The translations under genes and the position numbers were made by a program. A DNA stretch of 64,000 nucleotides from JAWVFM01 sp963739355. Its GTDB lineage: Bacteria > Actinomycetota > Thermoleophilia > Solirubrobacterales > 70-9. Below the pieces are notes generated by a model. That model was not told the origin of the DNA. It made no database searches and worked only from the letters and a program-made list of their open reading frames with translations. The stretch lies in contig CAVUAD010000012.1 of assembly GCA_963739355.1 (NCBI GenBank), forward strand, positions 1-64,000. Reading direction: 5' to 3'. How positions within the stretch are numbered: position 1 is the stretch's first letter; every line of letters begins with the position of its first letter. This document shows positions 1 through 8,180 of the stretch, piece by piece.

Positions 1-12
1 CAGCAGGCAGTA

Positions 13-35
13 TTTTTTGTCAGCTTGTCAAAAAA
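13..35. repeat. Short T6G/CA6 inverted repeat upstream of the sigma gene
   Basis: A seven-base stem (T-run plus G at 13-19, C plus A-run at 29-35) with a nine-base loop lies in an AT-rich stretch unlike the GC-rich surroundings. It could be a terminator for a gene off the left edge or part of the promoter region of the sigma gene. Nothing else is recognisable in positions 1-198. Confidence 0.3.
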
Positions 36-198
36 AGAGTTTGCCTCAGATAAGTATCTGAAAATACAATGGTTGTGTGTGGGTCCTTCGATTTTGGCCC
101 GTCGCCGGCGGTGCGTTTAAGTCCCTCGCAACCCTGGCTAGCGGCATTCGAGCGGCCCTTTGCCCCCGATTCGACTTTTTTGAGCCGGGCGGCGTCTC

Positions 199-763
199 TT
201 GGTTAGGCGGAACGGGAAATTGATCTTCCGCGAAGTCGAAGACCGCGATTTGATCCTGCGAGCGCGCCGGGGTGACGTCAACGCCTACAACGTCCTGGTG
301 TCGCGCTGGGAGAAGCGTGTCTACAACTATCTGCTGCAGGTGCTGCGCGACCGCGAGGACGCCTTAGACCTGTGCCAGGAGACATTTCTGAAAGCCTACC
401 GGGCGCTCGGCCGGCTCGAAGAAGTAGACCGTTTTCCGCAGTGGATCTTTCGGATCGCCCGCAACGAGGCGGGAGTGTCGCTAGGCCGCCGTAACCGCTT
501 TCGGGCCGACGACGAAGACGCCGAGGCAGCGAGCGACCTGATCGCCGCGGCGGCCCCCCCGGGGCGCGCCGAGTTGCAGTTGGCGGTTCAGGCGGCGCTC
601 GAGCGGCTCAAGCCCGAGCAGCGGGAAGTGGTGGTCCTGAAGGTGTACAGGACTTCAAATTCCACGAGATCGCGGAGATTCTGGATTCCCCGTTTCGACC
701 ATTAAGTCGAGGCTCTACAGCGCTTTGGAAGCGTTGAAAGAGACCTTGGCGCCGGTAGGGTAG
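199..763 (+). CDS. ECF (RpoE-type) RNA polymerase sigma factor, two frameshifts
   Basis: Region 2 is clear: residues about 18-75 contain the ARRGDVNAYNVLV helix and the DLCQETFLKAYRAL core-binding helix. Region 4 begins at LKPEQREVVVLK. The reading breaks near 648 and again near 690. Restoring one base at each point gives QDFKFHEIAEIL and then VSTIKSRLYSALEALKETL, a normal helix-turn-helix, ending at TAG 761-763. Both breaks sit next to short homopolymers, so they look like sequencing deletions. I take TTG at 199 as the start because the protein then has the usual ECF length (about 185 residues). The gene pairs with the anti-sigma gene downstream. Confidence 0.85.
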
Positions 764-784
764 GCGCTCTGGCCTGCCCCTGCT

Positions 785-806
785 GGACAGGCAAGATTGC
801 CTGTCC
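785..806. repeat. Perfect 10-bp palindrome between sigma and anti-sigma genes
   Basis: GGACAGGCAA at 785-794 is followed by two bases and its exact reverse complement at 797-806. It lies between the sigma stop (763) and the anti-sigma start (827). There is no T-run after it, so it is more like a REP-type or attenuating hairpin than an intrinsic terminator. Confidence 0.6.
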
Positions 807-826
807 CACAACGAAGAGGTGACGTC

Positions 827-1478
827 ATGTCGAATGCGCCACACGATCTGCGAGACTACGTGCTCGATGAGTTGACGCTCCCGCAGCGGGCCGAGGTCGA
901 GCGCTTTCTGGCCGCTTCGGTGGAAGCCCGCGAGGAGGTCGAGCGCCTCAGGCTCACCCACCAGGCCCTGCTGAGCCTGCCTGAAGAGGAACCACCGCGC
1001 CCGGATCGCCTTGGTCTCCGACAAGGTTTTCGAGCCTTCGCTCAGCCGCCGCCTTTGGCAGAGCATCTGGCAGGGCGCGCCGCGGCTGGCTTTCGGCATG
1101 GCGGCTGTGCTGCTGGTGTTCTTCGCCGGGGCCTGGGCGACCCAGCCCACTGTGACCAGCGACTCCAGCGGCTGGCGGCTTGCCTTCGGGCAACCGGGGC
1201 GGGTCGAACGGCCGGCCGTGGCGGAGGCCGCTCGCGCACTGACCCGGGAGCAGGTCCGCCAGGTGAGCGAAATCCTTCGCTGGAGCGAAGCCCGCAACCA
1301 GGAAGCGATTGCCGAGCTGGTGCGATTGGAAGGCGCCCGCGCGCATGGGGAGATGCGGTCCGAGATCGAGCAGATTCGCCAGGCTTCCGAGGAAAACTTC
1401 CAGATCCAGAAAGCTCGCTGGGACAAGCCCCAGCTCGATCTCAACGCGAACAATACCCTGGCGTGGTTCGGGAGGTAG
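827..1478 (+). CDS. Membrane anti-sigma factor (partner of the ECF sigma), one frameshift
   Basis: The N-terminal part (LRDYVLDELTLPQRAEVERF) is the fold seen in anti-sigma factors that bind sigma in the cytoplasm. No zinc-binding His/Cys motif is visible. After a one-base frameshift near 1000-1010 the protein continues with a single membrane segment (LAFGMAAVLLVFFAGAWA). A charged, coiled-coil-like outer domain follows (ALTREQVRQVSEILRW to FQIQKARWD), resembling sensor domains of metal or envelope stress proteins. The position just after the sigma gene supports a regulatory pair. ATG 827 follows GAAGAGGTGACGTC, which holds a ribosome site. The sensed signal is unknown. Confidence 0.75.
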
Positions 1479-1481
1479 GCG

Positions 1482-1981
1482 ATGCGCATACGAATTGCTT
1501 TGCTCGCGCTATTGGCGACGGTGACCATGGCCGCCGAGCCGGTTGTCGCCAAGCCCGATGTTCGCGAGTCGCTCGACACGGTCGAGCACGCCATGTCCGA
1601 CCGGCTGAGCACCAACGACGTGCTCTCGACGATGTATGTGCTGGGCGCCGCGCGGCGCCTATCTCGACGGCTACGGCGCGGTCTTCACGTCGAGGTCAAT
1701 CTGGTTCCGCTGGGCGATGTCAGCCCGTTCCGAAGTCGTATAGCGACGACAGAAACGCCAGCTGAACGTCCGCAAGCGCCAGCGGCTGGAAGTCTGAAAG
1801 AGAAGGCGCGGGAGATTCTCGTGGAGGCCGCCAAGCGTTGAAGGTGGTGCCGGAAGGCGAGAAGGTCGCTGTGGCATTCACCCTGTTTCACTACGACTGG
1901 GAAGACCTGACCGGGCTGCCGTCGCAGTTCGTCGTGCCGGCGCCGCGCAGCGCGCTGTTGGCGGCGCCGCCGGAGACCTGA
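1482..1981 (+). CDS. Secreted conserved hypothetical protein, at least two frameshifts
   Basis: It starts four bases after the anti-sigma stop. Residues 1-23 form a signal peptide (MRIRIALLALLATVTMAAEP). The middle part needs two frame changes near 1655-1700 to read GAYLDGYGAVFT then EVNLVPLGDVSPF. A further change near 1840 gives the C-terminal ALKVVPEGEKVAVAFTLFHY and a stop at 1979-1981. The restored protein would be about 165 residues. I do not recognise a functional family. The spacing makes it the third gene of the sigma/anti-sigma unit, so it may be an envelope protein linked to that signalling system. Confidence 0.6.
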
Positions 1982-2157
1982 GCAAGGCTGAACTCAAAGC
2001 ACTGATGCAGGAGCGGTATTTCAGAAGTCGATGCGCCGGCAGAGGCCGGCTTCCGTGCATGTGCAGGACGTGGCCTTGGGTGCGGCACCGGAGCCGTCGG
2101 GCGCTTCGCGGCCTGCACTCCCATCCATTCCATCCAAACAGCGGTATCTAACGTAGC

Positions 2158-3847
2158 TTGAACCCGAATCGCAGCAACGAAAACTCCGGCCGCGGCCGGC
2201 CCTTCCGGCGGCCGGCTCGGCGAGCGACTCATCCAAAAGGGTCTGCTCGACCCCGACGATCTCGAAAAGGCGCTCGAGCTCCAAAAAGAGCGCGGCGATA
2301 AGATCGGCAGGATCCTGGTCGACCTCGGCTTCGTCGCCCCGCGTGACGTGCTGACCACGCTCGGCGAGCAGCTCCGCATGCCGCTGCTCACGGCCGAAGA
2401 TTTTCCTCCCGAGTCGACCGATCTCGAGCGCATCAGCGCCAAACCATGCGGCAGTTCCAGTTCCTGCCGGTGGCGATCGAAGGCTCGACGGTGACGCTCG
2501 CGATGGGCGACCCGCTCGACTTCGAGACGATGGCCACCATCCGCCGCTTCACCGGCGCTCGAGTCGAACCGCGCTGGCCGCCGAGAGCGACATGCTCGAA
2601 GCGATCGACCGCTACTACGGCGAGGAAGAGAAGCGCAAGGAGGGCGACGGTCGTCCGGGCCGAGGGCGAAGACGCGGCCGAGATCGAGCACCTGCGCGAC
2701 ATGGCCAGCGAGGCGCCGGTCATTCGCCTGGTCAACACGATGATCGCGCAGGCGCTCGACAGGCGCTCGAGCGACATCCACATCGAGCCGTTCGAAAAGG
2801 AGTTCCGCATCCGCTTCCGCATCGACGGCGTGCTGCACGAGCAGGAGCCGCCGCCGCGCGAGCTGCGCGCCGCCGTGACCTCGCGCATCAAGCTGATGGC
2901 GCGGCTCAACATCGCCGAACGCCGCCTGCCGCAGGACGGCCGCATCAAGATCAAGGTGATGGGCCACGAGGTCGATCTGCGCGTCTCGACCCTGCCGACG
3001 CTCTACGGCGAATCCGTCGTCATGCGCCTGCTCGACCGCAGCGCCAGCGATTTCTACGATCTCGGCCGCCTCGGCTTCGACGAGCACATGCTCGGGCGGA
3101 TGGGGTTTTACACCCAACTGCCGCACGGCATTTTTCTGGTCACCGGCCCGACCGGCAGCGGCAAATCGACCACGCTCTACTCGGCGCTCAAGCTCATCAA
3201 CGGCCCCGAAAAGAAAATCATCACGATCGAGGACCCGGTCGAATACCAGATGGACGGGATCAACCAGATCCACGTCAACCCGAAGATCGGGCTGACCTTC
3301 GCCGCCGGCCTGCGCCACATCGTGCGCCAGGATCCCGACGTCATCATGGTGGGTGAGATTCGCGACCGCGAGACGGCCGACATCGCCATCCGGTCCGCCC
3401 TCACCGGCCACTTCGTCTTTTCGACGCTGCACACCAACGACGCGCCCAGCGCGATCACGCGCCTGACCGACATGGGCGTCGAAAACTACCTGATCACCTC
3501 GTCGGTGGTCGCCGTGCTGGCGCAGCGGCTGGTGCGCTGCATCTGCACGAGTGCCGCGCGAAGGCGAAGTCGTCAACGCGCCCGACGGCCGCCGGGTCCA
3601 GACCTGGCGCGGGACCGGTTGCGAGAACTGCAACGGCACCGGCTACAGCGGCCGCATCGCGATCTTCGAGATGATGGAGCTCAACGAAGAGCTGCGCAAG
3701 CTGATCATGAGCGACGCCGACGCCGGCGAGCTGACCGCCGCCGCCCGCCGGAACGGCATGCAAAGCCTGCGCGAAGACGGCTGGGAAAAGATCGAAAGCG
3801 GCGTGACGACGGCCGAGGAAGTGATCCGCGTGACGCAGGAGTTTTAG
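2158..3847 (+). CDS. gspE: Type II secretion ATPase GspE, at least three frameshifts
   Basis: This is the cytoplasmic hexameric ATPase that powers assembly of the secretion pseudopilus. The N-terminal MshEN-type domain is visible (LLDPDDLEKALELQKERGDK). Walker A GPTGSGKST lies at 3145-3171, Walker B-type DVIMVGEIRD near 3338-3367, and the His box FSTLHTNDAPS follows. The C-terminal CENCNGTGYSGR is the second half of the usual four-cysteine zinc motif; the first half (RLVRCIC) is where the frame breaks near 3545. Other breaks are near 2445, 2575-2655 and probably 2200. The start is uncertain: TTG 2158 is the first candidate and no ATG is in frame. gspF follows across a repeat-containing gap. 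Confidence 0.88.
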
Positions 3848-3850
3848 GCG

Positions 3851-3992
3851 GTTGTTCGGTTGATTGTTGATCGGTTGATCCGGACGCGCGGGATGCCGGA
3901 CTCGGAGCGAATCCCCGAAGCCTATTCTCAAGGCACTGCTCCGAAACGCCGACTCAACCACGGCTCAACCGATCAACGATCAACCGAACAAC
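3851..3992. repeat. Inverted-repeat element between gspE and gspF
   Basis: The left arm at 3851-3872 (GTTGTTCGGTTGATTGTTGA plus TC) matches the reverse complement of the right arm at 3971-3992 in 21 of 22 bases. About 100 bases of non-coding spacer lie between. The arms are built from GATCAACCG units that recur in several later gaps of this piece. It looks like a small palindromic repeat of the REP or MITE kind. Confidence 0.7.
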
Positions 3993-3996
3993 GGAA

Positions 3997-5202
3997 ATGG
4001 CCACCTACCACTACAAAGCTCTCGCCGCCGACGGCAAGACGCTGACCGGCATGCTCGTCGTCAACGACGACCGTTCGGCGGCGCGCGAGCTGCGCCGTCA
4101 GGGCCTCACGCCGGTCTTCATGGACGGCGCGGCCGGGCGGGCTGACTTTCAAGCTGCCGTCGTTCGGCAAGGGCCGCTCGCACGACATCCTGCATTTCAC
4201 CCAGGAGATGGCCACGCTGCTCAATGCCGGCGTGCCGCTCGACCGCGCGCTGACGATTACCTCGGAGCTCACCGAACGGCCGCAGTTTCGCGACGTCCTC
4301 GCCGATCTGCGCAAGGCGCTGCGCGGCGGCAAGACGTTCGCGGAAAGTCTGGCCGCCCAGGAAGGCGTTTCTCCGAGCTCTACGTCAGCATGGTGCGCGC
4401 CGGCGAGGTCAGCGGCTCCCTGCCGCTGGTGATGGACCGCCTGGCCGGTTTCGAGCGCTCGCGCGACGAGTTGCGCGGCTACATCATCTCGTCGCTGACC
4501 TATCCTGCGCTGTTGACGCTGGTCGGCTCGGGTTCGATCTTCGTGCTGTTGCGGTTCGTCATCCCGCGTTTTGCCGAAGCGTTTACGTCTTCGAACATCG
4601 CCATGCCGCTGCCGATGCAGATGTTGCTGGCGACCAGCGATTTCGTGCGCACCTTCGGCTGGATCTTCTTCGTGCTGCTGTTCGGCGGCGTGACAGCGTT
4701 GCGGCTCTACATTCGGTCGCCCGAAGGCCGCCTGGCCTGGGATGGTTTCCGGTTGCGCGTCCCGCTGCTGGGGACTGCCCTGCTCAAGGCCGACACGGCG
4801 CGTTTCGCGCGCGCCATGGCGACGCTGGTCGCCAACGGCGTGCCGCTGGTGCAGTCGATCGGCATCACCAAAGGCATTCTGACCAATCGCGTGCTGTCGC
4901 AGGCGCTCGATCCGGTCGCCCAGGGCATCAAGCGCGGCGAAGGCATCGCCGCCCCGTTGCGCAAGACCGGGCGCTTTCCGGCCCTGGCGGGCCATCTGTT
5001 GACGGTCGGCGAAGAGACCGGCCATCTCGACCGGATGTTCGAGCGCATGGCCGACATCTACGACAAGGATACCCGGGAGGCCGTCAAGCGCTTCACCTCG
5101 CTGTTCGAGCCGATCGTGATTCTGATCATGGGCATCATCGTCGGCGCCATGATCCTGAGCATCATGCTGGCGATTACCAGCATGAACCAGTTGGGGATGT
5201 GA
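3997..5202 (+). CDS. gspF: Type II secretion inner-membrane platform protein GspF, two frameshifts
   Basis: GspF is the polytopic inner-membrane protein that contacts the ATPase and the pseudopilins. The start MATYHYKALAADGKTLTG is typical. The two T2SSF repeats are present: HFTQEMATLLNAGVPLDRAL (read in a shifted frame between about 4140 and 4370) and FARAMATLVANGVPLVQSI. There are membrane segments at YPALLTLVGSGSIFVLLRF, around FFVLLFGGVTALRL, and at the C-terminus (IVILIMGIIVGAMILSIML). Two compensating one-base changes restore a full-length protein of about 402 residues, so I think the gene is intact in the organism and damaged in the assembly. Confidence 0.88.
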   Translation: MATYHYKALAADGKTLTGMLVVNDDRSAARELRRQGLTPVFMDGAAGRADFQAAVVRQGPLARHPAFHPGDGHAAQCRRAARPRADDYLGAHRTAAVSRRPRRSAQGAARRQDVRGKSGRPGRRFSELYVSMVRAGEVSGSLPLVMDRLAGFERSRDELRGYIISSLTYPALLTLVGSGSIFVLLRFVIPRFAEAFTSSNIAMPLPMQMLLATSDFVRTFGWIFFVLLFGGVTALRLYIRSPEGRLAWDGFRLRVPLLGTALLKADTARFARAMATLVANGVPLVQSIGITKGILTNRVLSQALDPVAQGIKRGEGIAAPLRKTGRFPALAGHLLTVGEETGHLDRMFERMADIYDKDTREAVKRFTSLFEPIVILIMGIIVGAMILSIMLAITSMNQLGM

Positions 5203-5208
5203 GGGGCC

Positions 5209-5246
5209 GTTGTTCGGTTTATCGGTTGAGGGGTTCATCGGTTGAG
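5209..5246. repeat. GATCAACCG-family repeat, left arm before the S23 gene
   Basis: Three tandem variants of the CGGTTGA/CGGTTTA motif begin seven bases after the gspF stop. The arm is in the opposite orientation to the copy at 5776-5810, so the pair brackets the S23 gene as an inverted repeat about 530-600 bases apart. Confidence 0.6.
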
Positions 5247-5332
5247 CGGGGATGAGCGGTTTGGCTGCGTTGGGCGACTTCGAGGACTAGGCGCGGGGGT
5301 TTGGGTGCGGTATTTTGGGTTCGGAGGCCTCG

Positions 5333-5713
5333 ATGACGCTTTTGCGGACTTACGAGGACCTGGACGCTTGGCAAGCGGCCCATGAGTTGACGCTCGCTGT
5401 CTACCGAGCTACCGATGGTTTCCCCCGGCGGGAGACTTTCGGCATTGTCGCCCAGGCGCGGCGCAGCGCCATCTCCGTTCCGGCGAATCTGGCGGAAGGA
5501 TTTGGCAGACGGTCGAAGAAGGAGTTGCTGAGGTTCTGTCGGATTTCCGACGGCTCCTTGCAGGAAACCAGGTATTTGTTGCGCCTGGCCGCCGACCTGG
5601 GCTACTACGATTCTCACAGCTACGAGCTGTTAAGAAAGAAAGCCGACCGCGTGGGCGCGTTGCTAGGCGGCCTGACGCGCCACCTGAACGAATCGATCGG
5701 CGCGAACCACTAA
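5333..5713 (+). CDS. Four-helix-bundle protein of the 23S rRNA-intervening-sequence (S23) family
   Basis: The sequence has the family signature: TYEDLDAWQAAHELTLAVY, then FPRRETFGIVAQARRSAISV, ANLAEGFGR and a long C-terminal helix pair. About 126 residues is the normal size. The biochemical role of this family is not settled; members sit in 23S rRNA insertions or as free genes, often next to mobile repeats. Here the gene sits between gspF and gspG and is bracketed by inverted GATCAACCG arms, which suggests it came in as a small mobile unit. ATG 5333 is chosen because the conserved part starts at once; an upstream start at 5315 would add only six residues. Confidence 0.85.
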   Translation: MTLLRTYEDLDAWQAAHELTLAVYRATDGFPRRETFGIVAQARRSAISVPANLAEGFGRRSKKELLRFCRISDGSLQETRYLLRLAADLGYYDSHSYELLRKKADRVGALLGGLTRHLNESIGANH

Positions 5714-5775
5714 AAGCCCAGTAACGGTCTAGTAACGGCCCACTAGACCCACGAGCGGCTGCCGAACACGACAGC

Positions 5776-5810
5776 GGATCAACCGATGAACCGATCAACG
5801 ATCAACCGAA
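5776..5810. repeat. GATCAACCG-family repeat, right arm after the S23 gene
   Basis: Three head-to-tail variants of GATCAACCG lie just before gspG. They are the reverse complement of the arm at 5209-5246, so the S23 gene sits inside an inverted-repeat pair. Confidence 0.65.
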
Positions 5811-5839
5811 AAGCGATCACCGGGAAACGGAGCTTACCC

Positions 5840-6241
5840 ATGAGCCACAGACAGCGACGCACCTCAGGCACCCGAGGTATCACGCTCATCGAGATGCTGG
5901 TGGTCATCTCGATCATTGCGCTGTTCTCGGCGATCGCCTTCCAGCGGCTGGCGCCGGCGCTCGACCAGGGCCGCCGCGCCGCCGCCAAGACGCAGATCGA
6001 GGCCTTCAGCGCCGCCTTGCAGCGCTTCAACATCGAGCACGGCCGCTTCCCGACCGAAGAGGAAGGCTTGCAAGCGCTGCGGCCGTTTTTGGCCAAGGAC
6101 ATCCCTAACGATCCCTGGGGACACCCCTACGTCTACAAGTTCCCGGGCGAGCACGGCCCCGAGCCCGACGTCATGTGCTACGGCGCCGACGGCCAGCCCG
6201 GCGGCGAGGAAAACAACGAAGACATCCTGAGCTGGAAGTGA
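5840..6241 (+). CDS. gspG: Major pseudopilin GspG of type II secretion
   Basis: GspG is the main subunit of the secretion pseudopilus. The short basic leader MSHRQRRTSGTRG is followed by ITLIEMLVVISIIALF, a class III prepilin signal with Gly at -1 and Glu at +5. The C-terminal half has the usual GspG features: NIEHGRFPTEEEGLQAL, then NDPWGHPYVYKFPG and YGADGQPGGEENNEDI, the calcium-binding region. At about 133 residues it is full length, and it is one of the few undamaged genes of the left piece. ATG 5840 gives the correct leader length; earlier in-frame codons fall in the repeat. Confidence 0.93.
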   Translation: MSHRQRRTSGTRGITLIEMLVVISIIALFSAIAFQRLAPALDQGRRAAAKTQIEAFSAALQRFNIEHGRFPTEEEGLQALRPFLAKDIPNDPWGHPYVYKFPGEHGPEPDVMCYGADGQPGGEENNEDILSWK

Positions 6242-6516
6242 CGACGGTCTGCGAAGACCCTCGCTGCCCGATGGGCCGTCGAACCCTAGATCGGCCGTTG
6301 GCTCCCTGGATATGTAGGTCGCGCTTTGTCCGAGGTAGCCCGGCCCAGGACCAATGGGCCGCCATGGCCGAAATCCCTTGAAATGCTTCGACCAGGACAA
6401 CTCGGCCGGGAATGGGAAGGCCAACGCCCTCAATTCCCCTGGCCACTTCTCGGGCCGCGTCGCGGATCCCCAGGATTCCGCGGGCGATCAACCGATGAAC
6501 GAATCCACCGAACAAC
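6242..6516. repeat. Non-coding gap with a one-sided GATCAACCG repeat (6486-6516)
   Basis: I see no gene in 6242-6494. The right end (6486-6516) carries the GATCAACCG-family arm, but there is no matching left arm after gspG. The arm runs through the likely start codon of gspH at 6495. Confidence 0.5.
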
Positions 6517-6970
6517 CGCCTCGGGCATGACCCTGGTCGAGTTGCTTGTCGTCGTCGCCCTGATCGGGCTGATGGTTTCGATCACTTTCCCGACGCTCAC
6601 GGCCGGGCTCGACGGGTTCCGGCTCCGCGCCGCGGTCGACCACGCGGGTACGTTTTTCCACCAGGCGCGGGTGCAAGCCGATCGCCGGCAGCAGGCGGTG
6701 CAGGTCACCGCCGACCCCAAGACGAATCAGCTTCGCGCCCTGGCGGTCGATGCGAGCTGGCGCGATACGCTCGATTTCGAAGGCGGAGTGCGGATCGTCC
6801 AGCCGCCCGGCCAGCATAGCTGGCTGCTTTATCCGGGCGCCCCGCCGCCGCAGGTCCGGCTGCTGCTCGAAGCCAAGACCGGCGGCCCGCGCGGCCTTTC
6901 GATCAATGTTTTCACCGGCGTCGCCGAGGACTGGAAGCCGGCCGAGACCACCGACGGGCCGTCCCGCTGA
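6495..6970 (+). CDS. gspH: Minor pseudopilin GspH, one frameshift in the leader
   Basis: The prepilin site is GMTLVELLVVVALIGLMV, with Glu at +5. Directly in frame there is no good start. ATG 6495 opens the leader MNESTEQPPR, which would join to G/MTLVE if one G were restored in the GGG run near 6523. The rest (DGFRLRAAVDHAGTFFHQAR onwards) matches the globular GspH domain, with about 148 residues after cleavage. GspH is a minor pseudopilin at the tip of the secretion pseudopilus. The start codon lies inside a GATCAACCG repeat. Confidence 0.8.
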
Positions 6971-7008
6971 ATCCGGCCCCATCCTTCTGCCCGACGTTTT
7001 CCGACTTT

Positions 7009-7512
7009 TTGCCGGCCTCAAGCGTCTCTCCGGTTAGGTCGCCGGCTCTCCCCCGATGTATCTTGCAGCGTCTCAACCCCGGGTTGCTCTGGCCGGACCC
7101 GCCGGCCCCGCGGTCGCGGCCCGCCCCATCGCCCGAAGCCGGCTTTACGCTGCTCGAAGTCATCGTCGCCACCGCCATCATGGCGATTGCCGTAATTGGC
7201 CTGCTGTCGTTGATCAGCGGCTCTCTGGCCAACGCCGCGCGTGTGAAGGAGTACGACCGGGCGGCGATGCTGGCGCGGCATCAGATGGGCGAGCTACTGG
7301 TCAGCGACCCGCTGCCGGTGGGCGTCGATCTCGGCGGCAGTTTCGACAAGACCAGCGGCTGGACCGCCCACGCCGAGCCGTTCGATCTGCCCGTGAACCC
7401 CGGCGCCGGCCAACCGATGCTGGTGCGGATTCAGCTCCAGATCTGGTGGAACTCCGAGGGCCGCCGCAAGACGGTCGATTTCGAGGGATACCGGAGGTCG
7501 GTGATCCGCTGA
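7009..7512 (+). CDS. gspI: Minor pseudopilin GspI
   Basis: The class III signal is EAGFTLLEVIVATAIMAIAV, with Gly at -1 and Glu at +5. The globular part ends with VRIQLQIWWNSEGRRKTVDF. GspI nucleates the pseudopilus tip together with GspJ and GspK. TTG 7009 gives a long proline-rich leader of about 43 residues, which is unusual. A frameshift that would join ATG 7056 is possible, so the start is uncertain. It follows gspH by 38 bases. Confidence 0.85.
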   Translation: MPASSVSPVRSPALPRCILQRLNPGLLWPDPPAPRSRPAPSPEAGFTLLEVIVATAIMAIAVIGLLSLISGSLANAARVKEYDRAAMLARHQMGELLVSDPLPVGVDLGGSFDKTSGWTAHAEPFDLPVNPGAGQPMLVRIQLQIWWNSEGRRKTVDFEGYRRSVIR

Positions 7513-7721
7513 TCGGTTGATCGGTTGATCCGGAATCACGCTCCGACACGCACACCGAGCACTCTGATGCATTTCGCGCGCAAATCCGCCGCCAGCCGAT
7601 CGTCGAAGCCCCTGCCGGCACGGGATCGACACGGCAGTGCGCGCGCGTGCTGGACAAAGCGACCGAACTCCAAACACGCGACAAAACCCGGATCAACCGC
7701 TCCACCGATCAACCGATCAAC
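7511..7721. repeat. Inverted GATCAACCG arms between gspI and gspJ
   Basis: The left arm at 7511-7533 (two GATCGGTTGATC-type units) and the right arm at 7688-7721 (the reverse complement, with an interruption) enclose about 150 bases with no recognisable gene. The right arm encodes part of the apparent gspJ leader. Confidence 0.6.
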
Positions 7722-8168
7722 TGGGAATGACCCTCATCGAAATCCTGGTCGCCGTCAGCCTGATGGGCTTGTTGGCGACCGCGATGGTGACCGCGTTGAC
7801 GATGGGGGCGGGCTCCTGGAAGGATGCGCGCAACTATCTCACGCTCGACCGCCGCATCGCCACGGCCAACGAGATTCTCTATGCCGAGTTGGAAGGGCTG
7901 GTGCCCGTGACCGCGCACGGTCCCGGCGCCCCCAGGGCGGCGTTTCTGCAGGGCGATCCGCAGGCGATGCGCTTCGTGACCGACTATTCGCTGCGGGAAG
8001 GCCGCCGCGGCGGCTTGCGCATCGTCGAGCTGCAGGTCAACGACGCCGACCGCGGGCGGCGCATCCTGCTGAACGAGCTGCCCTACAACGGGCCCGCCTC
8101 GCTCGGGGGCCTGATTTCCGGCGTCGACCATGACCTGCGCTCGGGGGCGCCTCGGCTGGTGTTTGCTC
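7637..8168 (+). CDS. gspJ: Minor pseudopilin GspJ, cut off at the assembly junction
   Basis: The prepilin signal is LGMTLIEILVAVSLMGLLAT. The domain continues through LTLDRRIATANEILYAELEG and RSGAPRLVFAP, which fits GspJ. At about 8,168 the reading loses all resemblance to GspJ because it enters the antisense strand of an oxidoreductase gene, so roughly the last quarter is missing. The start is uncertain: GTG 7637 gives a 30-residue leader that is partly encoded by the repeat. Confidence 0.8.
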
Positions 8169-8180
8169 CGATGCCCGAGC
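8160..8180. other. Junction of two unrelated genomes
   Basis: Upstream the plus strand encodes GspJ; downstream the minus strand encodes the middle of a GMC oxidoreductase. Both coding regions are cut at the same few bases, with no repeat, transposase or integrase at the point. On the minus strand the oxidoreductase reads KLKGLLG and then changes to arginine-rich antisense sequence. This is best explained as a chimeric join in assembly. Confidence 0.85.
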
